Below are positions 1 through 5,598 of a stretch of 5,598 nucleotides of DNA, piece by piece (positions within the stretch are counted from its first letter, which is position 1; every line of letters starts with the position of its first letter). The stretch spans positions 1 through 5,598 of the forward strand of contig CAJMSV010000108.1 of assembly GCA_905216175.1 (NCBI GenBank), given 5' to 3'. This stretch comes from an uncultured bacterium. Its GTDB lineage: Bacteria; Actinomycetota; Coriobacteriia; Coriobacteriales; Coriobacteriaceae. The notes under the pieces were generated by a model. That model worked only from the letters and a program-made list of their open reading frames with translations. It was not told the origin of the DNA and did not search any database. The translations under genes were made by a program, and so were the position numbers.

Positions 1-1
1 C

Positions 2-934
2 AATAGCAGGTATCTCAACCACACTGGAGGCAGCAGTAGCCCCGCCCTCGCCGCCGATCAGCGCCAAGAAACGGTTCTGCATGGCGGTGATACCAAGTGT
101 GCCCAGCGCCGCGGACACTTCGTCGGCAGAAAACGCCGGGAAGGACGTTTCGTCAAAGTCGAGCTCGACGGGCGCATCGGTGCGAATGGTTGCGACCTTG
201 CGGCTCAGCAGCGCATCGTCGATGTGCGCACGCAGGTTCTCGCCCATCTTGCCCTTGACCTCATCGGCATGCGCGATGACTTCGTCCAGGCTACCGTACT
301 TCGCAATGAGCGCACTCGCCTTTTTGGGACCGATGCCCGGTACACCGGGGATGTTGTCGGACGTATCGCCCTTTAGACCGTAAAAATCGGGCACGAGCGC
401 CGGCGTAATGCCGTGATACAGGTCGTCCACGCTCTCGGGCGTCATAATCGCCACGTCGGACAGGCCCTTGCGGGTCGAGACCACGTTGACGTGCTCGGTC
501 ACGAGTTGATACATGTCGCGGTCGCCGGTCACCAGTAGCATGTCGCAGCCGGCCTCTTCACCCAGGCGCGCCATGGTTCCCAGGATGTCATCGCCTTCCC
601 AGCCCTCGGACTGCAGAATCGGCACGTTGAGCGCGGCGAGCAGCTCCTTAATCATAGGGAACTGCGCATGCAGATCGGGGTCCATGGGCGGGCGTTGCGC
701 CTTATACTGCGGCAGCATCTCCATGCGCACGCGCGGTTTACCCTTGTCAAACGCCACGACGACGCCGTCGGGGTTAAAGGCATCGATCATCTTGAGAAAC
801 ATGTTCAGAAAGCCAAAGATCGCGTTGGTGGGGCGACCGTCCGGCGCGTTCATGGTCGGCGGCACGGCGTGGAAGGCGCGATGCATGAGCGAGTTGCCGT
901 CGATAACGGCAAAGGTGCGGCGCTTGTCAGACAT
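2..934 (-). CDS. polA: DNA polymerase I, N-terminal part (5'-3' exonuclease domain), cut by left edge of window
   Basis: DNA polymerase I removes RNA primers and fills gaps during lagging-strand synthesis and excision repair. The 311 codons visible here are the FEN-like 5'-3' exonuclease. Visible motifs are IDGNSLMHRAF (residues 11-21, first metal-binding Asp), AFDKGKPRVR (61-70), YKAQR (77-81), GWEGDDILGT (111-120, acidic cluster), VTGDRD (135-140) and GLKGDTSDNIPGVPGIGPKKA (187-206 region, the helix-hairpin-helix part). The acidic residues expected for two-metal catalysis are all present. The frame is open to the window edge, so the 3'-5' exonuclease-like and polymerase domains of a usual protein of roughly 850-900 residues lie outside. 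The start is the ATG whose complement is at 932-934, preceded by GAGG about 8 nt upstream. It is transcribed divergently from the aminopeptidase gene. The identification rests on motif recall and is very secure. Confidence 0.96.
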   Translation of the reverse strand, partial: MSDKRRTFAVIDGNSLMHRAFHAVPPTMNAPDGRPTNAIFGFLNMFLKMIDAFNPDGVVVAFDKGKPRVRMEMLPQYKAQRPPMDPDLHAQFPMIKELLAALNVPILQSEGWEGDDILGTMARLGEEAGCDMLLVTGDRDMYQLVTEHVNVVSTRKGLSDVAIMTPESVDDLYHGITPALVPDFYGLKGDTSDNIPGVPGIGPKKASALIAKYGSLDEVIAHADEVKGKMGENLRAHIDDALLSRKVATIRTDAPVELDFDETSFPAFSADEVSAALGTLGITAMQNRFLALIGGEGGATAASSVVEIPAI

Positions 935-1100
935 ATTGAATACCTCGCTTTGGGCTGGGCACGGTTTGCTCACACCAGTTTACACGCTCCCCGCCCCGCG
1001 ACCACTGCACATCAAGCTCCCCTGCCGCCGCGAGCCCGCGCGTGATACGATGGCTCACGGTACATCAACCAGCACGATCGATCCGAAAGGAGCCTGCGTC
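935..1100. promoter_or_regulatory. Divergent intergenic region with a possible aminopeptidase promoter
   Basis: This 166-bp gap separates two divergent genes and should hold a promoter for each. On the plus strand, TACGAT at 1046-1051, with TG at 1043-1044, resembles an extended -10 box, but no good -35 lies at the right distance. The aminopeptidase ribosome binding site AAAGGAG is at 1086-1092, 8 nt before its ATG. On the minus strand TAAACT (complement around 978-985) is a weak -10 candidate for polA, again without a clear -35. No strong inverted repeat or other RNA structure was noticed. The promoter calls are weak; the divergent arrangement is certain. Confidence 0.4.
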
Positions 1101-2498
1101 ATGGAGCGTCCCTGCGCATGGAAAAAGTACACGCCACAGCAAGTCGAAGAGCTCGAGGAGCTTTGCCGCGGCTATAAGCAGTTTTTGAGCGAGAACAAGA
1201 CCGAGCGCCTGTGCGTCAAGACCGGCATCAAGATGGCCGAGGAGGCGGGATACGTCGACCTGGAGACCGTGATCGCCGAAGGCCGCGAGCTCAAGGCAGG
1301 CGACAAGGTGTACGCCGCCAATCACGGCAAGGACCTCATGCTCGTCAACCTGGGCAACGCCCCGCTCGAGCAGGGCTTTAACATCCTGGGCGCTCACGTG
1401 GACTCGCCGCGCCTAGACCTTAAGCAGAACCCCGCCTTCGAGGCCGGCGACATGGCCTACCTCGACACGCACTACTACGGCGGCGTCAAGAGCTACCACT
1501 GGGTAGCCTCCCCGCTCGCACTCGTGGGCGTCATCTGCAAAAAGGACGGTACCACCGTCGACATCAATATCGGCGACAAGGCGGACGATCCTGTCTTTAC
1601 CATCTCCGACCTGCTGATCCATCTCTCGAGCGAGCAGATGTCTAAGCCTGCCAAAGACGCCGTCGACGCCGAGATCCTCGACGTGATCGTGGGCGGCCGT
1701 CCCGTCAAGTTCGATGAGGACGACAAGGACGCCCCCAAGGAGCCCGTCAAGCAGATGTTCCTGGATATCCTCAAGGAGCAGTACGACGTCGAGGAGGAGG
1801 ACTTCCTCTCCGCCGAGATCGAGGTCGTGCCCGCCGGCCCCGCCCGCGACATGGGCCTCGACCGCTCCATGATTCTGGGCTATGGCCATGACGACCGCGT
1901 CTGTGCCTACCCCTCCATGCTCGCCCAGATCAACGTCACCAACGTGGAGCGCACGAGCATCACGCTCATCGTCGACAAGGAGGAGATCGGTTCCGTGGGT
2001 GCCACCGGCATGACGAGTCGCTTCTTCGAGAACACCGTCGCCGAGATCATGATGCTCGCCGGCGAGGACAGCCCGCTGGCTCTGCGCCGCGCGCTCGCCC
2101 GCAGCCGTATGCTCTCCTCCGACGTGTCCGCCGGCTTCGACCCGGGCTATGCCGGCAAGTTCGAGACCAAGAACGCCGCCTTCATGGGTCGCGGCCTGTG
2201 CTTTAACAAGTACACGGGCAGCCGCGGCAAGGGCGGCTCTAACGACGCCGACGCCGAGTATGTGGCCCTCGTCCGCGACATCATGGACGAGGCCGGCGTG
2301 GACTTCCAGACCTGCGAGCTCGGCCGCGTCAACGCTGGTGGCGGCGGCACCATCGCCTACATCATGGCCAAGTACGGCATGAACGTCATCGACTCCGGCG
2401 TTGCCGTCCTGTCCATGCACGCCCTGTGGGAGGTCGCCAACAAGGCCGACATCTACGAGGCATATCGCGGTTACAAGGCCTTCATCGAGCGAGCCTAA
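1101..2498 (+). CDS. M18-family zinc aminopeptidase (aminopeptidase 1 type)
   Basis: This is a cytoplasmic dinuclear-zinc exopeptidase of family M18 that removes N-terminal residues, often acidic or hydrophobic in this family, from peptides. The 465 residues match the usual length of about 460. Key motifs in order are GAHVDSPRLDLKQNP (residues 97-111; H99 as zinc ligand), THYYGGVKSYHW (123-134), GYGHDDR (260-266; metal-bridging Asp), VDKEEIGSVGATGM (291-304; E294/E295 as catalytic base and ligand), SSDVSAGFDP (339-348; D341) and VLSMHALWE (436-444; H440 as last ligand). The catalytic set therefore looks complete. The ATG at 1101 is chosen because AAAGGAG lies 8 nt upstream and family similarity begins there. 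The frame stays open upstream to 513, but that stretch lies opposite polA and is not coding. Codons are strongly biased to AAG, GAC, GTC and CTC, more than in the neighbouring yaaA, which suggests high expression. A terminator-like palindrome follows 13 nt after the stop. Substrate preference cannot be read from the sequence. Confidence 0.95.
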   Translation: MERPCAWKKYTPQQVEELEELCRGYKQFLSENKTERLCVKTGIKMAEEAGYVDLETVIAEGRELKAGDKVYAANHGKDLMLVNLGNAPLEQGFNILGAHVDSPRLDLKQNPAFEAGDMAYLDTHYYGGVKSYHWVASPLALVGVICKKDGTTVDINIGDKADDPVFTISDLLIHLSSEQMSKPAKDAVDAEILDVIVGGRPVKFDEDDKDAPKEPVKQMFLDILKEQYDVEEEDFLSAEIEVVPAGPARDMGLDRSMILGYGHDDRVCAYPSMLAQINVTNVERTSITLIVDKEEIGSVGATGMTSRFFENTVAEIMMLAGEDSPLALRRALARSRMLSSDVSAGFDPGYAGKFETKNAAFMGRGLCFNKYTGSRGKGGSNDADAEYVALVRDIMDEAGVDFQTCELGRVNAGGGGTIAYIMAKYGMNVIDSGVAVLSMHALWEVANKADIYEAYRGYKAFIERA

Positions 2499-2511
2499 CC
2501 AACCCTTCATC

Positions 2512-2583
2512 AGTTGCGGTGAAATACGGACTAAACTGGCCCATAAACAGCCAAAACAGACCGTATTCCACCGCAACTTTTTT
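2512..2583 (+). repeat. Palindromic intergenic element, copy 1 (terminator-like)
   Basis: Left arm AGTTGCGGTGAAATACGG (2512-2529) pairs with right arm CCGTATTCCACCGCAACT (2561-2578), 17 of 18 positions. Pairing resumes inside: CT 2531-2532 with AG 2558-2559, then TGGC 2537-2540 with GCCA 2550-2553 around a 9-nt loop, so the whole 67 nt is one imperfect palindrome centred at 2545. Six T residues (2578-2583) follow on the plus strand, giving the form of an intrinsic terminator for the aminopeptidase transcript. The outer sequence recurs in copy 2 near 3450, so it belongs to a repeat family rather than being a one-off hairpin. The yaaA ribosome binding site starts 5 nt after the T-run, so the element also sits in the yaaA leader or blocks read-through into it. 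Termination is inferred, not shown. Confidence 0.8.
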
Positions 2584-2598
2584 GGCAGAGGAGAGCCC

Positions 2599-3408
2599 AT
2601 GCTGCAGGTCATCATTTCGCCCGCCAAGCAGATGCGCGCGGCCCAAGATGCTTTTGAAGTCCTGGGCATCCCACCCTTTGTGCGCGAGACGGCTCGACTG
2701 CATCGCGCGTTGCTAGATATTGAGCGAAATGAAGGCAGCGGCGGCCTGCAGGCGCTATGGAACGTGAGTGACAAACTGCTGGGACCTTGCCTCAACACCC
2801 TGCATGAGTTCGGGCCCATCCTGAAAAGCGGCGATCTCGACAATCCCGCACTCGCCCGTCACCTCTCCCCTGCCGCCATGTCCTATCACGGCATTCAATA
2901 CCAGAGCATGGCACCCGAGGTGATGGATTCCGCGCAGCTCGCATGGCTGCAAGACCATCTGTGGATCCTCTCCGGCCTCTACGGGTGCGTTCGTCCCTTT
3001 CATGCCGTCGAACCGTATCGGCTGGAGATGGGCGCGAAGCTTGTCGTCGACGGTGCCCGAGACCTCTACGCATTTTGGAGCGATAAGCTCGCGCGGGCTA
3101 TCGCCCCGGCAGGTTCAAACACCACGATCGTCAACCTCGCCAGCGTAGAGTATGCCAAAGCCGTTCTGCCCCACCTCGCGGGCGACGCCACAGCCGTCAC
3201 GTGCCTCTTTGGCGAGGGTATCCGCAACGGGAAGCCCATCCAACGGTCGACCGCCAGCAAAAAGGCGCGCGGCTCCATGGTGCGGTGGATGGCAGAAAAC
3301 AAGCTCGAGGATGCAAGCGAACTTACCGCATTCAACATCGGCTATCGCCACGTCCCCGAGCTCTCATACCTAGGCACCCTCATGTTCATCAACGAACAGA
3401 TGCTCTAG
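2599..3408 (+). CDS. yaaA: Peroxide stress protein YaaA (DUF328/UPF0246 family)
   Basis: YaaA in E. coli is an OxyR-induced cytoplasmic protein that lowers intracellular free iron and so limits Fenton damage under peroxide; structural work on the family also reported DNA binding. The 269 residues here compare with 258 in E. coli. Family signatures are visible from end to end: VIISPAKQM at the N-terminus (residues 4-12), MSYHGIQYQSM (94-104), LSGLYGCVRPFHAVEPYRLEMG (124-145 region), DLYAFW (155-160), IVNLASVEY (177-185), and KKARGSMVRWMAEN (221-234). The ATG at 2599 is preceded by GAGGAG at 2588-2593 with 5-nt spacing, and the SPAK motif begins right after it; the upstream open frame overlaps the aminopeptidase and the palindrome and is not used. 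Nothing in the sequence shows peroxide control. The role in this organism is inferred from the family only. Confidence 0.95.
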   Translation: MLQVIISPAKQMRAAQDAFEVLGIPPFVRETARLHRALLDIERNEGSGGLQALWNVSDKLLGPCLNTLHEFGPILKSGDLDNPALARHLSPAAMSYHGIQYQSMAPEVMDSAQLAWLQDHLWILSGLYGCVRPFHAVEPYRLEMGAKLVVDGARDLYAFWSDKLARAIAPAGSNTTIVNLASVEYAKAVLPHLAGDATAVTCLFGEGIRNGKPIQRSTASKKARGSMVRWMAENKLEDASELTAFNIGYRHVPELSYLGTLMFINEQML

Positions 3409-3448
3409 AGCCGGCACCCAACACTGACCCGCTCAGCCTTCTCTATAT

Positions 3449-3517
3449 AACTTGCGGTGGAATAATTCCTATTTGAGCCTTTTTCGCACAATCAGGAACT
3501 ATTCCACCGCAACTTTT
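3449..3517. repeat. Palindromic intergenic element, copy 2, between convergent genes
   Basis: Left arm at 3449-3470 (core CTTGCGGTGGAATAATTCCT) pairs with right arm at 3494-3515 (core AGGAACTATTCCACCGCAA), 20 of 22 positions, around a 23-nt loop. Weak pairing continues inward (TTG 3473-3475 with CAA 3489-3491, GC 3477-3478 with GC 3486-3487). The outer arms TTGCGGTGGAATA and TATTCCACCGCAA are nearly those of copy 1, while the inner stem differs. A run of four T (3514-3517) follows on the plus strand; there is no comparable T-run on the minus strand. It lies 40 nt after the yaaA stop and 27 nt after the stop of the convergent membrane-protein gene, so it is well placed to end one or both transcripts. 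The weaker T-run makes the terminator role less certain than for copy 1. Confidence 0.75.
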
Positions 3518-3542
3518 ATGAATTGGCTGCTAGGCTCGACAC

Positions 3543-4064
3543 CTATTCTGCTAGACCGTCGGCCTTTGCAATCCCGTTTGTCGAACCGTCCTGATAGACA
3601 ATCTTGACGTGCTCGACCTCGGACACCGCAACACCCGACGGGGGCTCCAGGCGCCATTCCGTCAGCGCGATATCCATCGTCGTGGGCACATCCCCTTGAT
3701 CTTTGAGCTTCACCGTCAACGTTTTGAACGTCGCATCATACGTCACGCGTTCGATTTCCTCACCAGGAATAGACCCACCACTCAGCTGCAACTGCACAAA
3801 CTCATCGCACGGGTACCAATAATCGCCCGGAACGGCGAGCGTATTGGCATTACCGCCAGTACTCCTCACCGTCATAATCGGTAGGCTATCATCAGCCTCG
3901 AACTCCCATGCAGCGCCGCCGCGACCACCAAACGTCCAGATACAAAAGGCAATCACCAGCACGGCAAGCACCGCAAAACCGATCGCGACAAGGCCATGGT
4001 GCGCACGGCTTTCCTCGGCCGATACATCCCATTGCGTCTCTCGATATAGATGCTTGTCTTCCAT
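3543..4064 (-). CDS. Hypothetical single-pass membrane protein (173 aa)
   Basis: I do not recognise this family. The 173 residues begin with a polar segment of about 23 residues (MEDKHLYRETQWDVSAEESR...), then one strongly hydrophobic helix at about 24-45 (GLVAIGFAVLAVLVIAFCIWTF), a Gly-Arg-Gly linker (GGRGG, 46-50) and a soluble domain of about 120 residues. That domain has alternating hydrophobic and polar residues suggestive of beta strands (for example FKTLTVKLKD, 113-122, and VEHVKIVY, 150-157). No lipobox or catalytic motif is seen, and only one Cys (C86) lies in the outer domain. The likely topology is N-terminus inside and C-terminal domain outside the membrane, but charges do not settle it. 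The ATG complementary to 4062-4064 has GAGGAGG (complement 4070-4076) 5 nt upstream, a strong site that fixes the start. It is divergent from the riboswitch-thiC unit with no evident functional tie, and convergent with yaaA. Coding status is well supported by the start signal and protein character; function is unknown. Confidence 0.85.
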   Translation of the reverse strand: MEDKHLYRETQWDVSAEESRAHHGLVAIGFAVLAVLVIAFCIWTFGGRGGAAWEFEADDSLPIMTVRSTGGNANTLAVPGDYWYPCDEFVQLQLSGGSIPGEEIERVTYDATFKTLTVKLKDQGDVPTTMDIALTEWRLEPPSGVAVSEVEHVKIVYQDGSTNGIAKADGLAE

Positions 4065-4097
4065 GTTCGCCTCCTCACAGGCACGCTCGTTAGGCCA

Positions 4098-4103
4098 ATC
4101 GTA
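4098..4103 (-). promoter_or_regulatory. Possible -10 box for the membrane-protein gene
   Basis: The minus strand reads TACGAT here, the same hexamer seen before the aminopeptidase gene. It would start transcription near 4091 and leave a leader of about 27 nt before the ATG at 4064. No good -35 lies 16-18 nt upstream, so the call is weak. Confidence 0.3.
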
Positions 4104-4114
4104 CCCATTCGAGC

Positions 4115-4120
4115 TATACT
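4115..4120 (+). promoter_or_regulatory. Probable -10 box for the riboswitch-thiC transcript
   Basis: TATACT matches the bacterial -10 consensus at 5 of 6 positions. Transcription would begin near A4128, only about 9 nt before the first paired base of the TPP aptamer, which is the expected geometry for a riboswitch leader. The -35 region (TTAGGC at 4090-4095, 19-bp spacing) is poor. The position relative to the riboswitch is the main support. Confidence 0.5.
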
Positions 4121-4136
4121 TGAGCCCATTACATAA

Positions 4137-4231
4137 ACGGGGGGCTTGCAGGACAAGACGGCAGGCTGAGATTGGGCGCGCCCGCCCTGACCCGCAAACC
4201 TGATATGGGTAATGCCAACGAAGGGAGCCGT
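4137..4231 (+). ncRNA. TPP riboswitch (THI element) controlling thiC
   Basis: The aptamer binds thiamin pyrophosphate and shuts down thiamin-synthesis genes when it is abundant. The diagnostic blocks are both present: CTGAGA at 4166-4171 (pyrimidine-sensing arm) and ACCTGATATGGGTAATGCCA at 4198-4217, followed by ACGAAGGGA (pyrophosphate arm and return strand). A consistent fold is P1 ACGG 4137-4140 with CCGT 4228-4231, P2 GGGG with the ACCC before GCAAACCTGA, and P3 GCTTGC 4144-4149 with GCAGGC 4161-4166. An additional GC-rich hairpin lies at about 4173-4186 (GGGCG-CGCCC), as an optional P3a arm. The 3' strand holds GAAGGGAG, which is also the ribosome binding site of thiC, and only 4 nt separate the aptamer from the ATG. 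No room exists for a terminator, so control of translation initiation is the likely mechanism (inference). Confidence 0.95.
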
Positions 4232-4235
4232 GCCA

Positions 4236-5219
4236 ATGAGCACACAGACCGAGCCCAAGCTCGTCACGCAAATCGACTTCGCCCGCGCCGGGCAGATCAC
4301 ACCGCAGATGAAGGAGGTCGCCGAGCGCGAGCAGCGCGACCCCGAGTACATCCGCGAGCGCGTGGCCGACGGCCGCATCGCCATACCTGCCAACATCGTG
4401 CACATCAAAAAAGGCATGCGCGCCTTTGGCGTCGGTGAGGGCCTGTCCACCAAGGTCAACGTGAACTTGGGCATCTCGGGCGACAAGGCCGATGCCGCCG
4501 AGGAATGGAAGAAGGTCAAGATCGCCGAGGACTTTGGCGCCGACGCCATCATGGACCTCTCCAACTCGGGCAAGACGCGCCAGTTCCGCCAGCAGCTCAT
4601 CGACGAGACGCCGCTCATGGTAGGTACCGTCCCCATGTACGACGCCATCGGCTACATGGAAAAGCCGCTGGTCAAGCTTACCAAGGACGACCTGTTCGAG
4701 GTCGTGCGCGCGCACGCCGAGGACGGCGTGGACTTTATGACCATCCACTGCGGCATCAACAAGTCGGTCACAAAGACCTTTAAGGAGACCGGCCGCCTCA
4801 TGAACATCGTGAGCCGCGGCGGCTCGCTGCTGTTTGGCTGGATGGAGGTCACCGGTAACGAGAACCCGTTCTATGAGTTCTACGACGAGCTGCTCGAAAT
4901 CTGCCACGAGTACGACGTGACGATTTCGCTCGGCGACTCCTGTCGCCCGGGCTGCCTCTACGACTCCAACGACGCCACCGAGACCGCCGAGATGATCGAG
5001 CTGGGCAAGCTGTGCAAGCGCGCATGGGCCGCCGGCGTCCAGGGTATGGGCGAGGGGCCGGGCCACATGGCGCTCGACGAGATCGCCGCCAACATGAAAC
5101 TGCAGAAGCGCCTGTGCCACAACGCCCCGTTCTATGTGCTCGGGCCGCTGGTGACCGATATCGGCGTGGGTTACGACCACATCACCGCCGCCATCGGCGG
5201 CGCCGTGGCGGCCTCCTCG
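4236..5219 (+). CDS. thiC: Phosphomethylpyrimidine synthase ThiC, 3' part missing (truncated at sequence junction)
   Basis: ThiC is the radical-SAM enzyme that rearranges aminoimidazole ribotide into HMP phosphate, the pyrimidine half of thiamin. Family sequence runs clearly from the start: IPANIVH (residues 50-56), KVNVNLGISGD (73-83), IMDLSNSGKTRQFR (105-118), VGTVPMYDAIGY (129-140), MTIHCGINKS (168-177), IVSRGGSLL (191-199), SLGDSCRPG (231-239), GEGPGHM (272-278), FYVLGPLVTDI (299-309) and GYDHITAAIGGA (312-323). After about residue 328 the expected continuation (GADFLCYVTPAEHL...) is absent. The missing part carries the second metal-binding His of the TPxEH motif and the C-terminal CxxCx4C cluster ligands of an enzyme usually about 430-440 residues long. 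The open frame continues in unrelated sequence to a TGA at 5373-5375, which is meaningless read-through. The ATG at 4236 has GAAGGGAG at 4220-4227, 8 nt upstream and inside the riboswitch. An in-frame ATG at 4212 lies within the aptamer and is rejected. As present here the product could not be active. Confidence 0.93.
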
Positions 5220-5222
5220 GCC
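5211..5222. other. Sequence junction: thiC gives way to unrelated DNA
   Basis: Up to here the plus strand matches ThiC codon by codon (IGGAVAAS at residues 320-327). Beyond it the plus frame becomes a Ser/Arg/Ala-rich shadow with no ThiC character, and the better protein signal switches to the minus strand. The exact breakpoint is blurred because both sides are rich in GGC/GCC. No transposase, terminal inverted repeat, tRNA or attachment-like sequence is visible. An assembly or library chimera is the simplest reading; a real rearrangement is possible. Confidence 0.75.
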
Positions 5223-5598
5223 TCCAGGGCGGCCAGCTCCAGGGCCGTCTCCCGCTCCCCGGTGAGGATCAGGCGGTCGCAGTCGCGCTGCGTTCCCTCC
5301 GGCAGAGCGGCCAGCCGCGCCGCCTCGGTCTCGATGCCGGGCGCAGGCGCGCGCATTACCCGCTGGGCGCGCTGACCGTTGTAGCGCGGAACGACGGTAT
5401 CCTCCCACTCGACCTGTACGCCGCGGCTCACCTGTTTCAGCGGCACGGTATGCAGGACGGATTCCAGCAACTCGCTGCGGTCGATCGCTCCCGATTTGAG
5501 TTAGAGGAGCAGCTCCTCGTCGAACACCCCCGCCAGATTGCGCATCATCGGGAAGCCCGGCACGTTTTCCAGGTTGTCGACCGGCTTCCCGTCGGCCT
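5220..5598 (-). pseudogene. Fragment resembling an RND-family efflux transporter, with an in-frame stop
   Basis: Read on the minus strand in one frame, this stretch runs ADGKPVDNLENVPGF..., meets a TAA (complement of 5501-5503), then continues LKSGAIDRSELLESVL. The part over about 5294-5446 contains VPLKQVS, VEWEDTVVPRYNGQR and PAPGIETEAARLAALPEG, which recall the periplasmic porter region of RND (AcrB-like, HAE1) inner-membrane pumps. There, a VPL segment is followed by a strand ending in RYNGQR and an acidic PEG motif. Only about 125 codons of a protein of roughly 1,000 residues are present, and the piece between TEAAR and LPEG looks shorter than in family members. The segment below 5294 (QRDCDRLILTGERETALE...) is not clearly RND. 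It has no start or ribosome binding site and is cut at the window edge. The family call rests on recalled motif similarity; the stop could be a real mutation or a sequencing error near a contig end. Confidence 0.5.

Noticed and set aside
513..1100. In-frame upstream extension of the aminopeptidase, giving a 661-residue protein
   Set aside because: It lies opposite the polA start and its promoter region, has low-complexity Arg/Ser-rich content, and the strong ribosome binding site at 1086-1092 with family similarity from 1101 fixes the real start.
1413..2843. Long open frame of 476 codons on the minus strand over the aminopeptidase and yaaA start
   Set aside because: It is a mirror of GC-rich codons in the aminopeptidase gene, is full of repeated Val/Gly/Asp/His, has no recognisable domain, and crosses the palindrome and the yaaA start.
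2512..3517. The two palindromes as ends of a composite mobile element carrying yaaA
   Set aside because: yaaA is an ordinary chromosomal gene, no transposase is present, no flanking target duplication is visible, and each copy is a complete palindrome by itself.
2512..3517. CRISPR repeats
   Set aside because: Only two copies exist, almost 1 kb apart with a gene between them, and each is a long palindrome rather than a short repeat with regular spacers.
4212..4235. Earlier in-frame ATG at 4212 as the thiC start
   Set aside because: It falls inside the conserved AATGCCA block of the TPP aptamer and lacks its own ribosome binding site.
5220..5375. Novel C-terminal domain of ThiC formed by the open frame to the TGA at 5373
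   Set aside because: The plus-frame residues are Ser/Arg/Ala-rich without motifs, while the minus strand gives transporter-like protein sequence. It is accidental read-through past the junction.
4065..5408. Minus-strand open frame antisense to thiC continuous with the membrane protein (621 codons in total)
   Set aside because: The part above 4064 is antisense to thiC and the riboswitch. The real gene starts at 4064 with GAGGAGG just upstream.

Overview
The window looks like about 5.2 kb of ordinary chromosome from a GC-rich Gram-positive gut actinobacterium, most likely of the Coriobacteriia (Collinsella-like). It is joined near position 5215-5222 to about 380 bp of unrelated sequence. The taxonomic placement is inference from overall protein character, GC-rich third codon positions and purine-rich ribosome binding sites; no database search was possible.

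Layout, left to right. (1) Positions 2-934, minus strand: the N-terminal 311 codons of DNA polymerase I (polA), covering the 5'-3' exonuclease domain and running off the left edge. (2) A 166-bp divergent intergenic region. (3) Positions 1101-2498, plus strand: a complete M18-family zinc aminopeptidase of 465 residues. (4) A palindromic intergenic element (2512-2583) that could end the aminopeptidase transcript. (5) Positions 2599-3408, plus strand: yaaA, a DUF328/UPF0246 peroxide-stress protein. (6) A second copy of the same palindrome family (3449-3517) between convergent genes. (7) Positions 3543-4064, minus strand: an unrecognised small protein with one membrane anchor. (8) A short divergent promoter region and a TPP riboswitch (4137-4231). 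(9) From 4236, plus strand: thiC, the TPP-controlled gene of thiamin pyrimidine synthesis. It is recognisable only to about residue 328, where the sequence switches to something else. (10) Positions 5220-5598, minus strand: a damaged fragment that resembles an RND-type efflux pump and carries an in-frame stop.

The genes do not form one pathway. DNA repair, peptide turnover, oxidative-stress protection and thiamin synthesis are independent housekeeping functions here. The clearest functional unit is riboswitch plus thiC, in which the 3' side of the aptamer also carries the ribosome binding site, suggesting control of translation initiation.

Two items deserve a second look. The first is the pair of intergenic palindromes, which share their outer ends but differ inside while both remain self-complementary. 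The second is the abrupt end of thiC, which removes its catalytic C-terminus; an assembly chimera is the simplest explanation. I found no convincing new biological system, no CRISPR array, no tRNA or rRNA, and no transposase.
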